Shown here in pieces: positions 43,359 through 54,534 of a DNA stretch of 64,000 bases. The notes beneath the pieces are model-generated. The model was not told the origin of the DNA, did not search any database, and worked only from the letters and a program-made list of their open reading frames with translations. How positions within the stretch are numbered: the stretch's first letter is position 1; each line of letters begins with the position of its first letter. Origin of the DNA: Enoplolaimus lenunculus (Eukaryota; Nematoda; Enoplea; Enoplida; Thoracostomopsidae). The stretch lies in contig JASANG010001013.1 in NCBI GenBank assembly GCA_030248215.1, positions 248,001 through 312,000 on the forward strand, given 5' to 3'. Made by a program: the position numbers and the translations under genes.

Positions 43359-46300
43359 TCAGCGAACTTTAATAGGCAGTTGCGGTAACAAAGTCATACC
43401 GTTAGCTGGTCTTGAACGAAAGCCAGGTACCGCTGGTTGTTGTTGTTGTTGTTGTTGTTGTTGCATAAACGCTGGCTTTGGTGGGTGTTGTTGCATATAT
43501 GCCGGTCTTTGTGGCGGTTGTTGTTGCATAAACGTTGGTTTTGCTGGTGGTTCTTGCGGTAGTTGCTGCTGCGTTTGCTGTTGACTTAAACTCGCCGACT
43601 TTTGATCAGTACGTTCGGCTTCGCCTTTGATGTCATACGTCATTGCGGATGAACGTTGCGAATCGATGATTGCAACTTTCGGACGTGTTGCTGTTGGTTG
43701 ATTTTCGCCATTACTTTCCTCTTCCTCTTCTTCTTCTTCCGCTTTCTTTGATGTTTTGTCGACGATTTCAAGCGTCTTTGATGTTGCCGATTTTTCGGTT
43801 TCAAGCGGTTCGCTTTGATCTTTTTCCTCTGTTGCTGAGCTGGCTGCGCGGCTAGTAGATGGAGTCAGTCCGGAACAGACTTGTTGACCTTTAAAATATC
43901 CGGTTACTACCATGGCACATGACGTTGTTTTGTACCCAGATTCACAAATTCCACCAATGATAGATGTCCCGTTTTGTATTCCCGGGACCAGAAGACTTCC
44001 GCCGCCTGATATTGAGGTTTTTCCTTCTGCGTCAGCGATATCAGGAGCGGTTTTTGAACTGGCAAAATGAATTTCTTCTATTTCGCTGCGTTTTGCTGAT
44101 AATTCGTCAAGTTTACCGTTTTCCAGCCGGGCAGTAACACCTTCTATAATAGGTTTGCCATGTTGTAGTCCGCATACCAAATAATTTTTGTTTGTAGATA
44201 TCATGTAGCATGGGACTGCTTTGCAGGTTTCGCTTATTCCACCAATCAGAGGTTGCCCTTCGTGTAATCCGTTGACCAGTTGATTTTCAGTTGTGAACGG
44301 TACTCGTGCCGCTCTTTTGGATTGGTCAGTTACTCCACCAATAAGCGGAATTCCATCTTGCAAACCACATACCAGTTGGTTCGATTGAAAACTGCCCTTC
44401 ACATGGCGTTCACTCACCTTTTCATTTGAGCCAGTTGCACATTTTTCGTGTGATTCGCTAATCATTCCTCCAATGAGAGGCTTTCCGTCTTGAACAGCGG
44501 ATACCAAACACTTTTGATTGGTTGTTGTAATTTGCGTTGGTTTTACCGTGTTTGAGCTGTAAGAAATACCTTTAATCAGAGGCTTTTTGTCTTGTATTCC
44601 ATCGACCAGGACGCTATCGTTAGTTGAAACTTCAACTGGTGCTTGACATGGCTCTACAGTGACTCCAGAGATTAGAGGCGCGCCATTTTGTATTCCTGAA
44701 ACCAGCCAATTTTGATTGGTTTTTGTCATTTGGCACACTTTAGGAGTTGCAGCCGAATATGTCTTCTTCACCCCTACAGTTGCGGATTTTCCTGATCCAG
44801 CCAGTCCTCCAATAAGCGGTTGTCCGGACTGAATTCCACCAATCAGAACAGGTTCGTTGGCCGAAGGCTGTTTCGCGACGCGTTTTGATTGGTCAATATG
44901 TTGAGTTTGTAACAGTAACCCTCCGATAATTGGCTTGCCACCGCTAACGCCATCTACAACGCAATTTGGATTAGACGGTACTATGCACGCCATGTTGGGG
45001 TTAGATTTCGATGGTTTTGTATGTTCTCCGGTCCATGGTTGAGCCTCGATTAGTTTTTGGCTGGATAAACGGACAGCCGTATGGCCGGTGTCTTCAGAAT
45101 CGTGGGCTGTATCAAGTTCCATTCCAGGTTCCGAACACTCCTCATGTTGTATGGGTTGATCAAGTGACGATGCTACCAGTTTTTCTTCGGGAACAATTTT
45201 GCTAAATATTTCTTTCGGGTCGGGGTCATTTATTTCGGCTCCGTTAAAATTGATGTCCGTGACTGTTATCGCTCCAGTATCAATGCCTGAAATGAAGAGT
45301 ATATTAATGCAGCTGTCACAATATCATACATACACCAGGTAACTTTTTTAGTCGCTACTTGAATGATATTAAAACTACTCATTCTATGTTTTGGCTATTA
45401 AAGTCAAAAAGCTTCTAAACGTATTAGCTATGACATCTTTTTAGATTCAGTTTGCCAGGTGTTGTTTGAAACACGACACGGAGTTTCTTACTGTATTGAC
45501 CCGAATAAGAGGGGGGTAATAAGAGGGGGTCCCCATTTTGAGTCCCAATCAAAAGGAGTCCGTATCCCTAATAAGAGTCCGTAAGCGGATAGAGTCCCTA
45601 AACCGTAGTTAGAGTCCATAAATGTCAATTATGCCTAATTGTAGCGCATAAATGACTCCAGGACCAAATAATTTGAGTTTGAAACTTTAAAGCGTACTTA
45701 AATTTTGAATATACATTTCTAAGTATAACCTTGTATTAACGCTCAGCTGTTGACACAAGACAAACAACGTTTAATTCAACGGATAGTTGCAATACCGGAT
45801 ATATCAGTAACGAAGGGTGGCGAAGGGCGGGATGAAAATAAATAACAGTCCGTAACCGAATAACCAGGGGGGTATCCTCAGGAGAGGTCAAATAAATATC
45901 AGTCCCCCTTCTTATTCGGGTCAATACAGTAATCGGTACAATTTTCCTGCAAAAGTAAAGTTTGGTATATAATAGCAAGAGAGAGTGCAAGTCTGTGGGT
46001 TCCACATGGTACATAATGTACCGCCGGGCGTTGCGTTTTTGGCCATCTGACCTTTATTAAGAGGGGGGTCGCTAAGACATGCAATACACTTAAATTAAAT
46101 TATGAGTGAAGCATTTTTGATGCCGGATACATACGCAGTGCCATGGTTCACACAGGTTGTAGCCCCCCTCTAAATAAGCGGCGTCGATCAAAAATGCAAC
46201 ACATGTCGGGTACATTTTGTACCATGCGGAACTCTAACTTGCATGCTCTTCTACACTCGCAATCGGATGCTCTATAGGATTATAATCACTTATGCTTAGG

Positions 46301-47633
46301 TTTAGACTTACGATTTGTATTTGGGACCTGTTTTGTACAAGGATCAATGTTGGTATACCTTTGACGGTCTGTTGTAACATTTCAAGCGTCTCTTGATGCT
46401 CTCCAGACCATGTTTGGGCTTCAAACCGGTGTATTGTTGATATTTCAGTGTGAACTGCCTGCGTAGGTTGTTTTGGTTCTGGTTTGCCTGAAATATGCGG
46501 TTGCAATTGTAGCCGTATTCTAAAACTTGTCTAGCACCTATCGATACGTTTTCAACTATCGCTCAGGTCCCTGGACAGTCAGTTGGCAGTTGCTATTTTT
46601 AGACATCCGAGCCGTGTTTTCGGTTTTGTCCGATTTTCCGGAAAAAAACCAACCCTGCAATCAAGACATACACAACTTAAAGAGATGTAAGTATATGTAC
46701 AATATACATTGTGGATAATGTGGTTCATTTTTTGCGGTACTTTAGTACCTAAATATTGCTTGCAAAAAAGTGAAATAGTCACTTACCGTCAACCGATTGT
46801 TGTTGTTCTTCATCAATCCTTTGGCGTTGCCGATTTTCCTCGCTTGTTTCCAGCCGCGGTTCGTGTTGGATGACAACCGCGTCGGCGCTTTTGAACGATT
46901 CATCATCGTTATCGACTTTGTGAGCCGAATCCACGTATTCTGTAGGCGTCTTTGATGTTGTTGCCGGTTCCGTTGATATTTGTTCTTCTTGTCGCTTTTC
47001 CGTATCGCATCGTTCTTCCGACTCCAATCGTCCATAGTGATCGGCGAATTCTTCGAACGTTGGTCGTGCAACTTCTGGTCGATATGGGGTTCGTTTTTCT
47101 GTTGGTGCTGTTGTTGATGATGCTTTTTCTCGGTTTTCCGAAGCAGAAATTGATTGAGATGGTGCAGCTGGTGTTGTTGTTGTTGCTGAGTAACGACTTG
47201 CCTAAACGTAATAAGACTATTGAAGACTTAGCTAGTTGACTTGGTCGCACTAGCTGTGCGTTACACCTATTGACAGTTAGCGAAAACCAATCAAATGTTA
47301 AAATTATGCCCAAATTTGGACATTTTCTGTACTGTAACATTTAACGGAAGATTCCAGTGTCACATCATGCAATATTCAAGCATTTAATTTGTATAGACAA
47401 AACCTTCTCGTTTGGTAAACACTAAGCAATAAACTACGACAAGTAGTAATTCCTGTCCTATTGCACTCGCGTTAATTTTGTAAATCATAAAATATTTGTA
47501 TAATCAAAATAATTTTACCAAATCCCCTTCAAAATATCATGGATCATCCGCTTACCGTCGCTGGCGTTCCAGCATCACTTCCTGTTTTTGGAGGTTCCGG
47601 TCCTTCGCTTCGTTTAGACATCCATCCACCCAT
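43359..47633 (-). CDS. Unrecognised 849-aa protein with about nine LV.GIQ.G.PLIGG repeats and a Gln/Pro-rich tail
   Basis: Function unknown. Minus-strand exons 47633-47556, 47201-46787, 46487-46359, 45286-43359; phases 0, 1 and 1 agree; total 2550 nt. N-terminus MGGWMSKR fits the MG...S N-myristoylation pattern, suggesting membrane attachment (inference). Exon 2 encodes a Thr/Ser/Glu-rich low-complexity segment. Exons 3 and 4 each hold one copy of EAQ(T/P)W(S/T)GEH. The large exon 4 carries about nine diverged repeats (roughly 43900-44980), for example NQNWLVSGIQNGAPLISG, NQLVNGLHEGQPLIGG and NKNYLVCGLQHGKPIIEG, separated by 13-50 variable residues. After it come an acidic run, then PPAKP/PPQRP/PPKP units each followed by (T/A)(F/Y)MQQ, and a Q9 tract. 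I see no catalytic motif, signal peptide or membrane helix. The open frame, its repeats and four in-phase junctions make it a real gene; the family is unknown to me. A telomere-motif MITE begins 21 bp beyond the stop. Confidence 0.85.
45489..45931. mobile_element. F6 element, complete
   Basis: TACTGTATTGACCCGAATAA ends inverted at both sides. In an intron of the repeat-protein gene, 203 bp upstream of its last exon. Confidence 0.85.
45990..46260. repeat. F11 repeat
   Basis: GGTACATAATGTACCGCCG..CAACG and AAATAAGCGGCGTCGATCAA blocks. Lies in intron 3 of the repeat-protein gene. Confidence 0.55.
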
Positions 47634-47895
47634 TGTTTTTAAAAAGCGATCGTCAAAAATAAATAAAGTTAAGTAAACAAATTTCTCTTAAAATCTGTTT
47701 TAAGTTTTTTTTTGTTCTCAAATTGCTGAAAAAATAAGTTGAAAATATGATTATTGCTATTTATATACACTTGAGAGTCTGTTATTCTTTATAAATGAAA
47801 TATTTACATTTCGAAACGCAAAGCTAAATTGTTTTGTAAACAGTTAGAAAACTCGATATTGCTGCTATTGTCTTCTGAGATAGGGGTGTAACCAA

Positions 47896-48346
47896 CATGA
47901 TGCAACCGGAATTTACGTATACCGGAAGCGGGACCACCGGAAAGTAAAAATAATGTTGGATTTTTCCGGCGGAACTGATGAACTGGATAGTGAAAAATAA
48001 TTGTTAGCTAAAAATTAATTTTTAGCACAATTTCACTTAAAATATCACAACCATACGACGTTTCAGCGTTTGTCATAAAACATGTTAACTTACAATGTTT
48101 TTACTGTTTCAATTGATTCGTTAAAACCGTAATTTTAAAAGAAAGTTTTCTATATTCTTAGATTTCTCAAATTTCTTACATTTCACAATATCGTAGTCGT
48201 AGTATTTTGTCCGAATATACAAAAAATTCGTAATAGAAATTAAATTGTAATTTTTGACACTGAAAGTTATCAACAACAAGATTACCGGAAAATCTGGTGA
48301 AAAAATACCGGAATTAACACTGAAACCGGAATTCCGGTTGCACACA
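47896..48346. mobile_element. F7 hAT-like MITE
   Basis: CATGATGCAACCGGAATTT to AATTCCGGTTGCACACAG; flanking duplication unclear. Confidence 0.75.
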
Positions 48347-48446
48347 GGTAATATGACATCTGGTTCCGTTTCGATATTTTTTATTATTATGGGTTTCGAC
48401 ATTCTGTTCACACTTTAGTTTTCTACAGCCATCATAAAATAATGTT

Positions 48447-48607
48447 GGCCCATGTATTGAGCCGGACCGGAACAGTAGTATAAGTATATTCATAAGCCTT
48501 AAGCCTATTCCTAAGCCTAAGCCTAAGCAAAAAACTAGTCTAAATCTTAAACTGACTCTATTATACTCCCGTCGGAAAACGATCCGGCCCTGTTCTATTC
48601 ATGGAGC
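48447..48607 (+). mobile_element. F1 copy 20
   Basis: GGCCCATGTATTGAGCCGG left end; GCCTAA words; right end slightly eroded. Confidence 0.85.
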
Positions 48608-48829
48608 GTAATCTTTAATTTCTAATACCAAAATTATATGAATTGGTTGGTTGAGAACAAATTAGGCAAACGTGATCGGTGATTTTCCAAAAATTTGTTT
48701 CCATCTTTTGATAATCAAAATTGAATTATATTTCAAGTCTAAAACACTTTTTTAAAAAAATTCGAAATACAGCATTTGTCGATCGCAAAACCTGTAAAAT
48801 GTAGGGCAAATCAAATGCGAGCAATTAGC

Positions 48830-49260
48830 TATGTTTCACCCCAGTACAAGGGCAAATATGACCGGAAAAAAGTGAATTTTTCTATTTTTTTACGGAAAAA
48901 ATGAATAAATGGACAAAATTCATTTTTCGTCTGAGTGATCGGTTGTACCACCCTTAGTCGGCGTTTGCCCAAGGTGCTTGGATTTTGAAACTTTTTGTAT
49001 ATTTGAGCTTCTGATGACATCGCGTGATCCTTCCATGCTCAAATCTGAATTTTTGAAAAATTCGATTTTTAAGGCCGCAAGGTCTGCCAACAGCCTATGT
49101 CAAATAATATATAATTTGTCTAATTTTTCGACAAAAACATTTTTCGGTCCAATGGGGGAACTTGGGACCTTAAACATTTGAATTTTTTAAAAATTTAAGT
49201 TTGGGCGTGGAATAATCGGGGGCGGTCATCAGAACATCAGAAGCTCATGCGTGGAGCGAG
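48830..49260. repeat. F12 repeat
   Basis: CGGAAAAAAGTGAATTTTTC, GGCGTTTGCCCAAGGTGCTT, TATTTGAGCTTCTGATGACA; matched at 51880-52200. Confidence 0.6.
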
Positions 49261-49770
49261 CGAAACAAGTCACACTTGTTTTTTGTAAGTATATATTAAA
49301 TTCCAAAACACTTAAGTTTTTTCTGACAAAAAGCCTCTCTATTGCGGAAACCTCGCGAGCAAAGCGAGGTTCAATCTAGACGTATTCATGTGTTAAATCA
49401 TACGGTAAAGGAAGCTTTCAATTTTGAGTACCCTAGCTTGGCCCCACTGTCGACGAAACCGGGGGAGCGAACCGAACGAGATGCATATGTCATTTTAGTT
49501 CTACATTAAATCTCATGGCAAAGCTTCAATTATGAAATCCATTTATATATTCATATGCTGCTAATTTCGCTCTTTTCGGATATATAGTGTGTCCTGGTGG
49601 ACATATACGCACGGTCACTGTTAATGTGTTGCATGTAAATTAATTACATGTCATCTAAAAATGTTATTTTGTACCATATTTAGTTGCAAATTGTATTTAA
49701 GAATCGTTTAATATTTTCCATATTTTACATTATGATAGCATTATAGTGCCTAAGCCTGTGTGTTGTCTTA

Positions 49771-49911
49771 GGGTGGCGTTATTTTTATATGACGTCTAGC
49801 GCCCACCGTGCGGTATCGTACGCAAATTGCTCACATACGATATATATCCTATGATGACGAATGGCGCCAGACGGTCACATACGACACCCCCCCGACAACT
49901 ATAGCGCCACA
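49771..49911. mobile_element. F8 foldback MITE
   Basis: GGGTGGCGTTAT / ATAGCGCCACA ends with TTA duplications at 49768-49770 and 49912-49914. Confidence 0.88.
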
Positions 49912-50445
49912 TTAACAATAACAAAATCTCTAAAACCCAAGCCTACTTTATTATTTACCCTTCAGTGTGAAAACGGAAGTGAGACAGACATCTTTTACGT
50001 CAAAAACTGGAATTCAAAATATTTTAAAAAAATTTAAAAATTTAAAAAGTTGGTAGAACACATTTCAAAAAAGCCGAAAAATATATATTTCTTAAAGGTC
50101 ATCATCAATCATTACAGATGCAGCCATATATGTTTAAGTTTCGTCGTTACCGAAAGCTGTCAATAGCATTTGTCTATACTCAACCAAACCTGTACTTTCT
50201 ACGAACAACTTTTCAGTTACAATTAATATTCGATCATGGAACGCCTGCGTATTTCAAAACCTATTCCGTCAATAAAGACGCATCTTCGAGTAAAATAGCA
50301 TTCGTCGAACAAACAGAGAACAGGCAAAATGTTGCTAACATAGAATTATTTTAATGCTGTCGAAAAAAAAGTTTTTGGCCAAAATGGACGAACAAAGTAT
50401 TCGTTTCGCTTGAAAACTGTCCATTTCCAATCGAACTGTTCTTCA

Positions 50446-50635
50446 ACTGTAGAGTCTAATTGACTCTCTCGGAAACAGGCTTTGCCTGACTACACAAATT
50501 GAGTCAAATTTGACTCCGCCAGAGTTAACAGTGAATCGAATTTGACTCTGGCGGAGTCCAATTTGACTCAGTTTGTGTAGTCAGGAAAAGCCTGTTTCCG
50601 ACAGAGTCAATTTGACTCCCCATTTTTTGCAGTGT
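50446..50635. mobile_element. F3 foldback MITE
   Basis: Left end worn, right end TTTTTTGCAGTG intact. Confidence 0.85.
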
Positions 50636-50680
50636 ACATACATATATAATATATATGCATGTATGTATGTATATAAATAT

Positions 50681-50834
50681 CAGTATTCAAACAGGAAGTA
50701 AATTTTGCCGGAACAGGAACAGGAAATTGTAAAAATTCCAGTTCCTGCATCTTTGAAAGCAGGAACAGGAACAGGAACAGGAATTGAATTTTGGCACGAA
50801 TTCCGGCTGGAACAGGAATTCCGGTTGAACCCTG
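50681..50834. mobile_element. F7 hAT-like MITE with perfect 8-bp duplication
   Basis: CAGTATTCAAACAGGAAG and GGTTGAACCCTG ends; ATAAATAT on both sides (50673-50680, 50835-50842); AACAGG hexamer array inside. Confidence 0.88.
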
Positions 50835-51879
50835 ATAAATATATATATATATATGTATGTATATATAGTAAGGCATAAGTGCATAAGTCAATTGCTCTCA
50901 ACTGAACGTTTAATTATTACCAAAAATAAAATCCTTCGACGTCATTCGACAGCTGTGGTCTCTTGAACCAAGCCTAAGTAGCAACACTGTTCCCTATTGG
51001 CCATAAAACTGCAGACTGTGTCAAAATAAGCATTAGTAATATAAAAAATATGTATACCATTGAATATATATTGTTTAATAAACAGTTTCTGTGAATTATT
51101 ATTCTTTTAAGAGGGGGGGCTTAACGACACCCTCTGAGTCAGAAAAAAAAACAAAAGCAATACGGGCCCGTGAATGGTCGGACCTTTATTTGTTTCTGCA
51201 GTCTGTTTGCTGCTGCGTTGCTCAAACAATATACACCGGTGAAAAAGTTACCGTATTGTATTGTAGAATATAATTGCACTCAGACTGCAGTGCAAACAAT
51301 ATAACAAAAATCGCACTTGTGAGTTGCACGCTAAATTGCTAATATTTGCCAACCGAAAAATCAGGTGCATTTAACGCGAAAATTTCCTGAATACCAGGCC
51401 TTGTGGCGAATACAATCGTGGGTTGCGAATATATCCCGGTAAAAGTTCGACGCCGACTCGAAAAAGGTACCTTTTACAGGCTGTAGAGTGACCTTGCAGT
51501 GGTCACAAAAATGTCTCGTTCGCTACGTCGCTCGCATAAACCGCTTTAGGCGAGGTTATCCTTTCGTGAAATAAAATTTGTTTCTCGCACAAGGCTCTTT
51601 GGGTAAAGCTTCGAAGTGTGACAGATTATTAATGTTGCACTGGCCAGAAATTGGGTTACACCCTGGCACACTCGGAGTAGATTTGGAGGCACGCGTGACG
51701 TTTTAAGTTTGGGCCCTCGCGGGGGAATAAAACACGTGAAGGCAGCACGCTTGTTTTACCAACACTAAATCTATTGGCTCAGGATTCAGACTTTAGGTTG
51801 AGTCGTTGGTTTTGGCGTATAATTTTAGGTTTAAGTTTACATGTCAACCGTCTTCAACGGTTTCAAACAGGGTTGTTTT

Positions 51880-52200
51880 TTTCGGAAAAAATTATGACCG
51901 GAAAAAATTCATTTTTTCCATTTCTTCCGGAGAAAAAGTGAAAAAAATGGAAAAAATTCATTCTTTGTCTGAGTGACCGGTCATCCCATCCGCAGCCGGC
52001 GTTTGCCCAAAAATGCTTGCATTTTTAAACTTTCTGCATATTTGAGCTTCTGATGACGTCCCTTGATCATTCCAAGCCCAATTATGAATCCGTCATGTTT
52101 GAAAAGGACTGTGTTTCCAAAAAATGGGGTCGTTGTATACCCAGAACATAACATATTATTTAACCAATCAGGGGAGACTAAAAAGGTTTTGGTGTTGACG
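51880..52200. repeat. F12 repeat
   Basis: Same order of blocks as 48830-49260. Confidence 0.6.
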
Positions 52201-52320
52201 GTTTATAAATGCTGCATAGACGCTGACATTCATACCAAACGCATTGCAAAAAGCTAACAATGATTGTTAATGAAACGCTAAATTTGTTCGAAACGAAAAC
52301 GGATAGTGATCAAAATGTGT

Positions 52321-52530
52321 GCCAATGTATAGAACAGGGCCGGAACAGTAAAGCGAATTCCTAAGCCTAAACCTAAGCCTAAGCGTAAGAATGAGTTTAC
52401 CCCTAAGCCTAAGCCTAAGCCTCAGCCTGAGCCTTAATCCTAAGCCAAGCAAAAAAGTTAGTCTAAAGCTTAAACTGATTCTATTACAGCCCAGCCGCAA
52501 AACGATCCGGCCCTGTTCTATACATGGGCC
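52321..52530 (+). mobile_element. F1 copy 21, complete
   Basis: Long GCCTAAGCCTAAGC tract; both ends clean. Confidence 0.9.
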
Positions 52531-52699
52531 AAAGTTTGCTAAGAAACACAAATGTAAACAGGTAACAGAGATTAATTTGATATATAAAATTTCAAATGAA
52601 GTGTATTCCGGTTTCTAACAAAATTAAAATATTCAATTTTCTCCGTTTTTTAAATTTATCGAAAACTTTCAACTCGACATTCGTTACGTTTTTGGTCTA

Positions 52700-53140
52700 C
52701 CCACCCTTTATTTACAGGTGGGTACAAATTATGGGAACGGATATTGCGTGTGACAGCGACCTCCTTCAAAATAAAGGAGTCGATCAAAAACGCAACGCCC
52801 GGTGGTACATTTTATATCATGCGGAACCATAAGAGTTGCACACTCCTGTATTATCCGTTCTTGATAAAACCATGAATGCACAAGTGTGTGCAACTCTTGG
52901 GATTCAGCATGACACAAAAGTTACCACCGGCGTTACGTTTTTGGTCGACTCCCTTTATTTAGAGGGGTTGCTGTCACATGCAATACCACTGAATAACGGA
53001 CGCATTTATGATGCCGGATACATACAGTACCTTGGTTCGCACAGGTTCTCAAAAACGCCACGCGTGCCGGGTACATTTTGTTTTGCGCGGAACTCCACCC
53101 AACGTATTGCATTCTTGATGAAAATAATCCGCTCGCGTTG
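52700..53140. repeat. F11 repeat pair
   Basis: GACAGCGACCTCCTTCAAA, AAAAACGCAACGCCCGGTGG and AAGAGTTGCACACTCCTGTA; a second partly inverted copy follows. Also 57240-57540. Confidence 0.6.
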
Positions 53141-53157
53141 TGTTTTAGTCTACCCAT

Positions 53158-53369
53158 ACTGCAAAAAATAGTGTGTGAAATTGACTCTCTGAGAAATAGG
53201 TTTTTCGGGACTGCATAAATTGAGTCGAAATTCGATTCCGCCAGATTCAAACTCGGTTCACTGAGTCGCACGTTTGACTCTGGCAGAGTGAAATTTGACT
53301 CAGTTTGTGTAGTCACGAAAATCCTATTTCGGACAGAGTCAATTTGGCACACCATTTTTTGCAGTGCAC
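53158..53369. mobile_element. F3 foldback MITE
   Basis: CTGCAAAAAATAGTGTGTG to CCATTTTTTGCAGTG. Confidence 0.85.
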
Positions 53370-54052
53370 GTGTCTTCATGTCTGAGGTGGTAATAAAGTC
53401 CACGTGTAAAGTGAAAATTCGGCTTTTAGTTTGAAAATATTACAATACCGCTGCGACATATTGTGTCTACGGAATGTTATTACTTGCTTCCTTTTGATTC
53501 GATGGTAATTCAGCTTAAATTTTTAAATAAATATATTTAAAACAGGAAAGTTAATGATAAAGTTTGAAATTATTAATATTTTAAAGTCATTTTTGCAATA
53601 TCGATTGTTCATGTGATATTCGAGTTTCATTGGGGATTTAAATTTTAAGTTTCGGTTTGAGCCAGAACCACAGTTGGATAGGAGATTTTACCATCAACAG
53701 TTTGTTGATGTTTGAACCGCAGAGGCTGCTATCCTGTATTGTGCAAATTTTTATCTTTGTTTTTAATAGTTTTAACTGTAAAACGGTGCGTTTTAATCTG
53801 AAATTTAAAATATATTTTTCGCCAAATCATTCGTTGACTTCAATGCGTTTGCTGTGCTATCGTCTAAAGACTGAAGACTTTGTATTGCACGATTTAGCTA
53901 TTTTTTTCTGAAGATGATGATTATATTTTGGTTTTAAGTAAATTATAAAATCAAGGAAATTTTTTAAATTTAAAATTTTATTTTGAGACATTTTATTTTC
54001 GCTAAATTATTTGTTATGTTCCACTACTATGGCATGCTGACTTGCGCCTCTA

Positions 54053-54251
54053 CACTGTAAAAAATGGTGAGTCAAATTGACTCTCTCCGAAATAGGCTTT
54101 TCCTGACTACACAAACTGAGTCGAAATTCGACTCCGCCTAAGCCAAATTCGACTCAATTTTACTCTGGTGGAGTCGAATTTAACTCAGTTTGTGTAGCCA
54201 GGAAAAGCCTATTTCGGAGAGAGTCAAATTGACTCACCATTATTTGCAGTG
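54053..54251. mobile_element. F3 foldback MITE, TA-flanked
   Basis: Nearly symmetrical hairpin about 200 bp long, 284 bp downstream of the stomatin stop. Confidence 0.92.
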
Positions 54252-54501
54252 TACGCTTCGCAAGATAAGATTTAACTATTTTTTGCTAAAATAGTATTTT
54301 GGATGTTTATTAAATTTTGTTAAAGTTATAGCATATTCATTTTGAATAATTTTCTGAACTCATTTTCGCTGAAACTTTTTTTGACGTCATGGCATATGCT
54401 ATCGTATAAAGAGGTCTTTACTGTAGTTTTAGCTATTTTGAGCTTAACCTTTCTTAATATTAAAGTTGGTGTTTTTTGGTTACGAGAATATTTTTATAAT
54501 T

Positions 54502-54507
54502 TTTATT
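54502..54507 (-). promoter_or_regulatory. Polyadenylation signal, stomatin
   Basis: AATAAA on the minus strand, 28 nt after the stop codon. Confidence 0.6.
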
Positions 54508-54534
54508 ATTTAATTTTGAATTTTGAGTCTGTTT

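Larger units (their letters stand above)
47634..54534. other. 6.9-kb gap without a supported gene
   Basis: Upstream of the repeat-protein gene and downstream of stomatin. Contains F7 (47896-48346, 50681-50834), F1 (48447, 52321), F8 (49771), F3 (50446, 53158, 54053), an F12-like repeat pair (48830-49260 and 51880-52200) and F11-like sequence (52700-53140). Open frames such as 50118-50354 and 53657-53911 have no recognisable domains. Confidence 0.55.

Noticed and set aside
43440-43465. GTT trinucleotide run as plain microsatellite
   Set aside because: It is the poly-Gln codon tract of the repeat-protein gene on the opposite strand.
50118-50354. 78-codon frame after a CATTACAG acceptor-like site
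   Set aside because: No recognisable domain, no partner exon with matching phase found.
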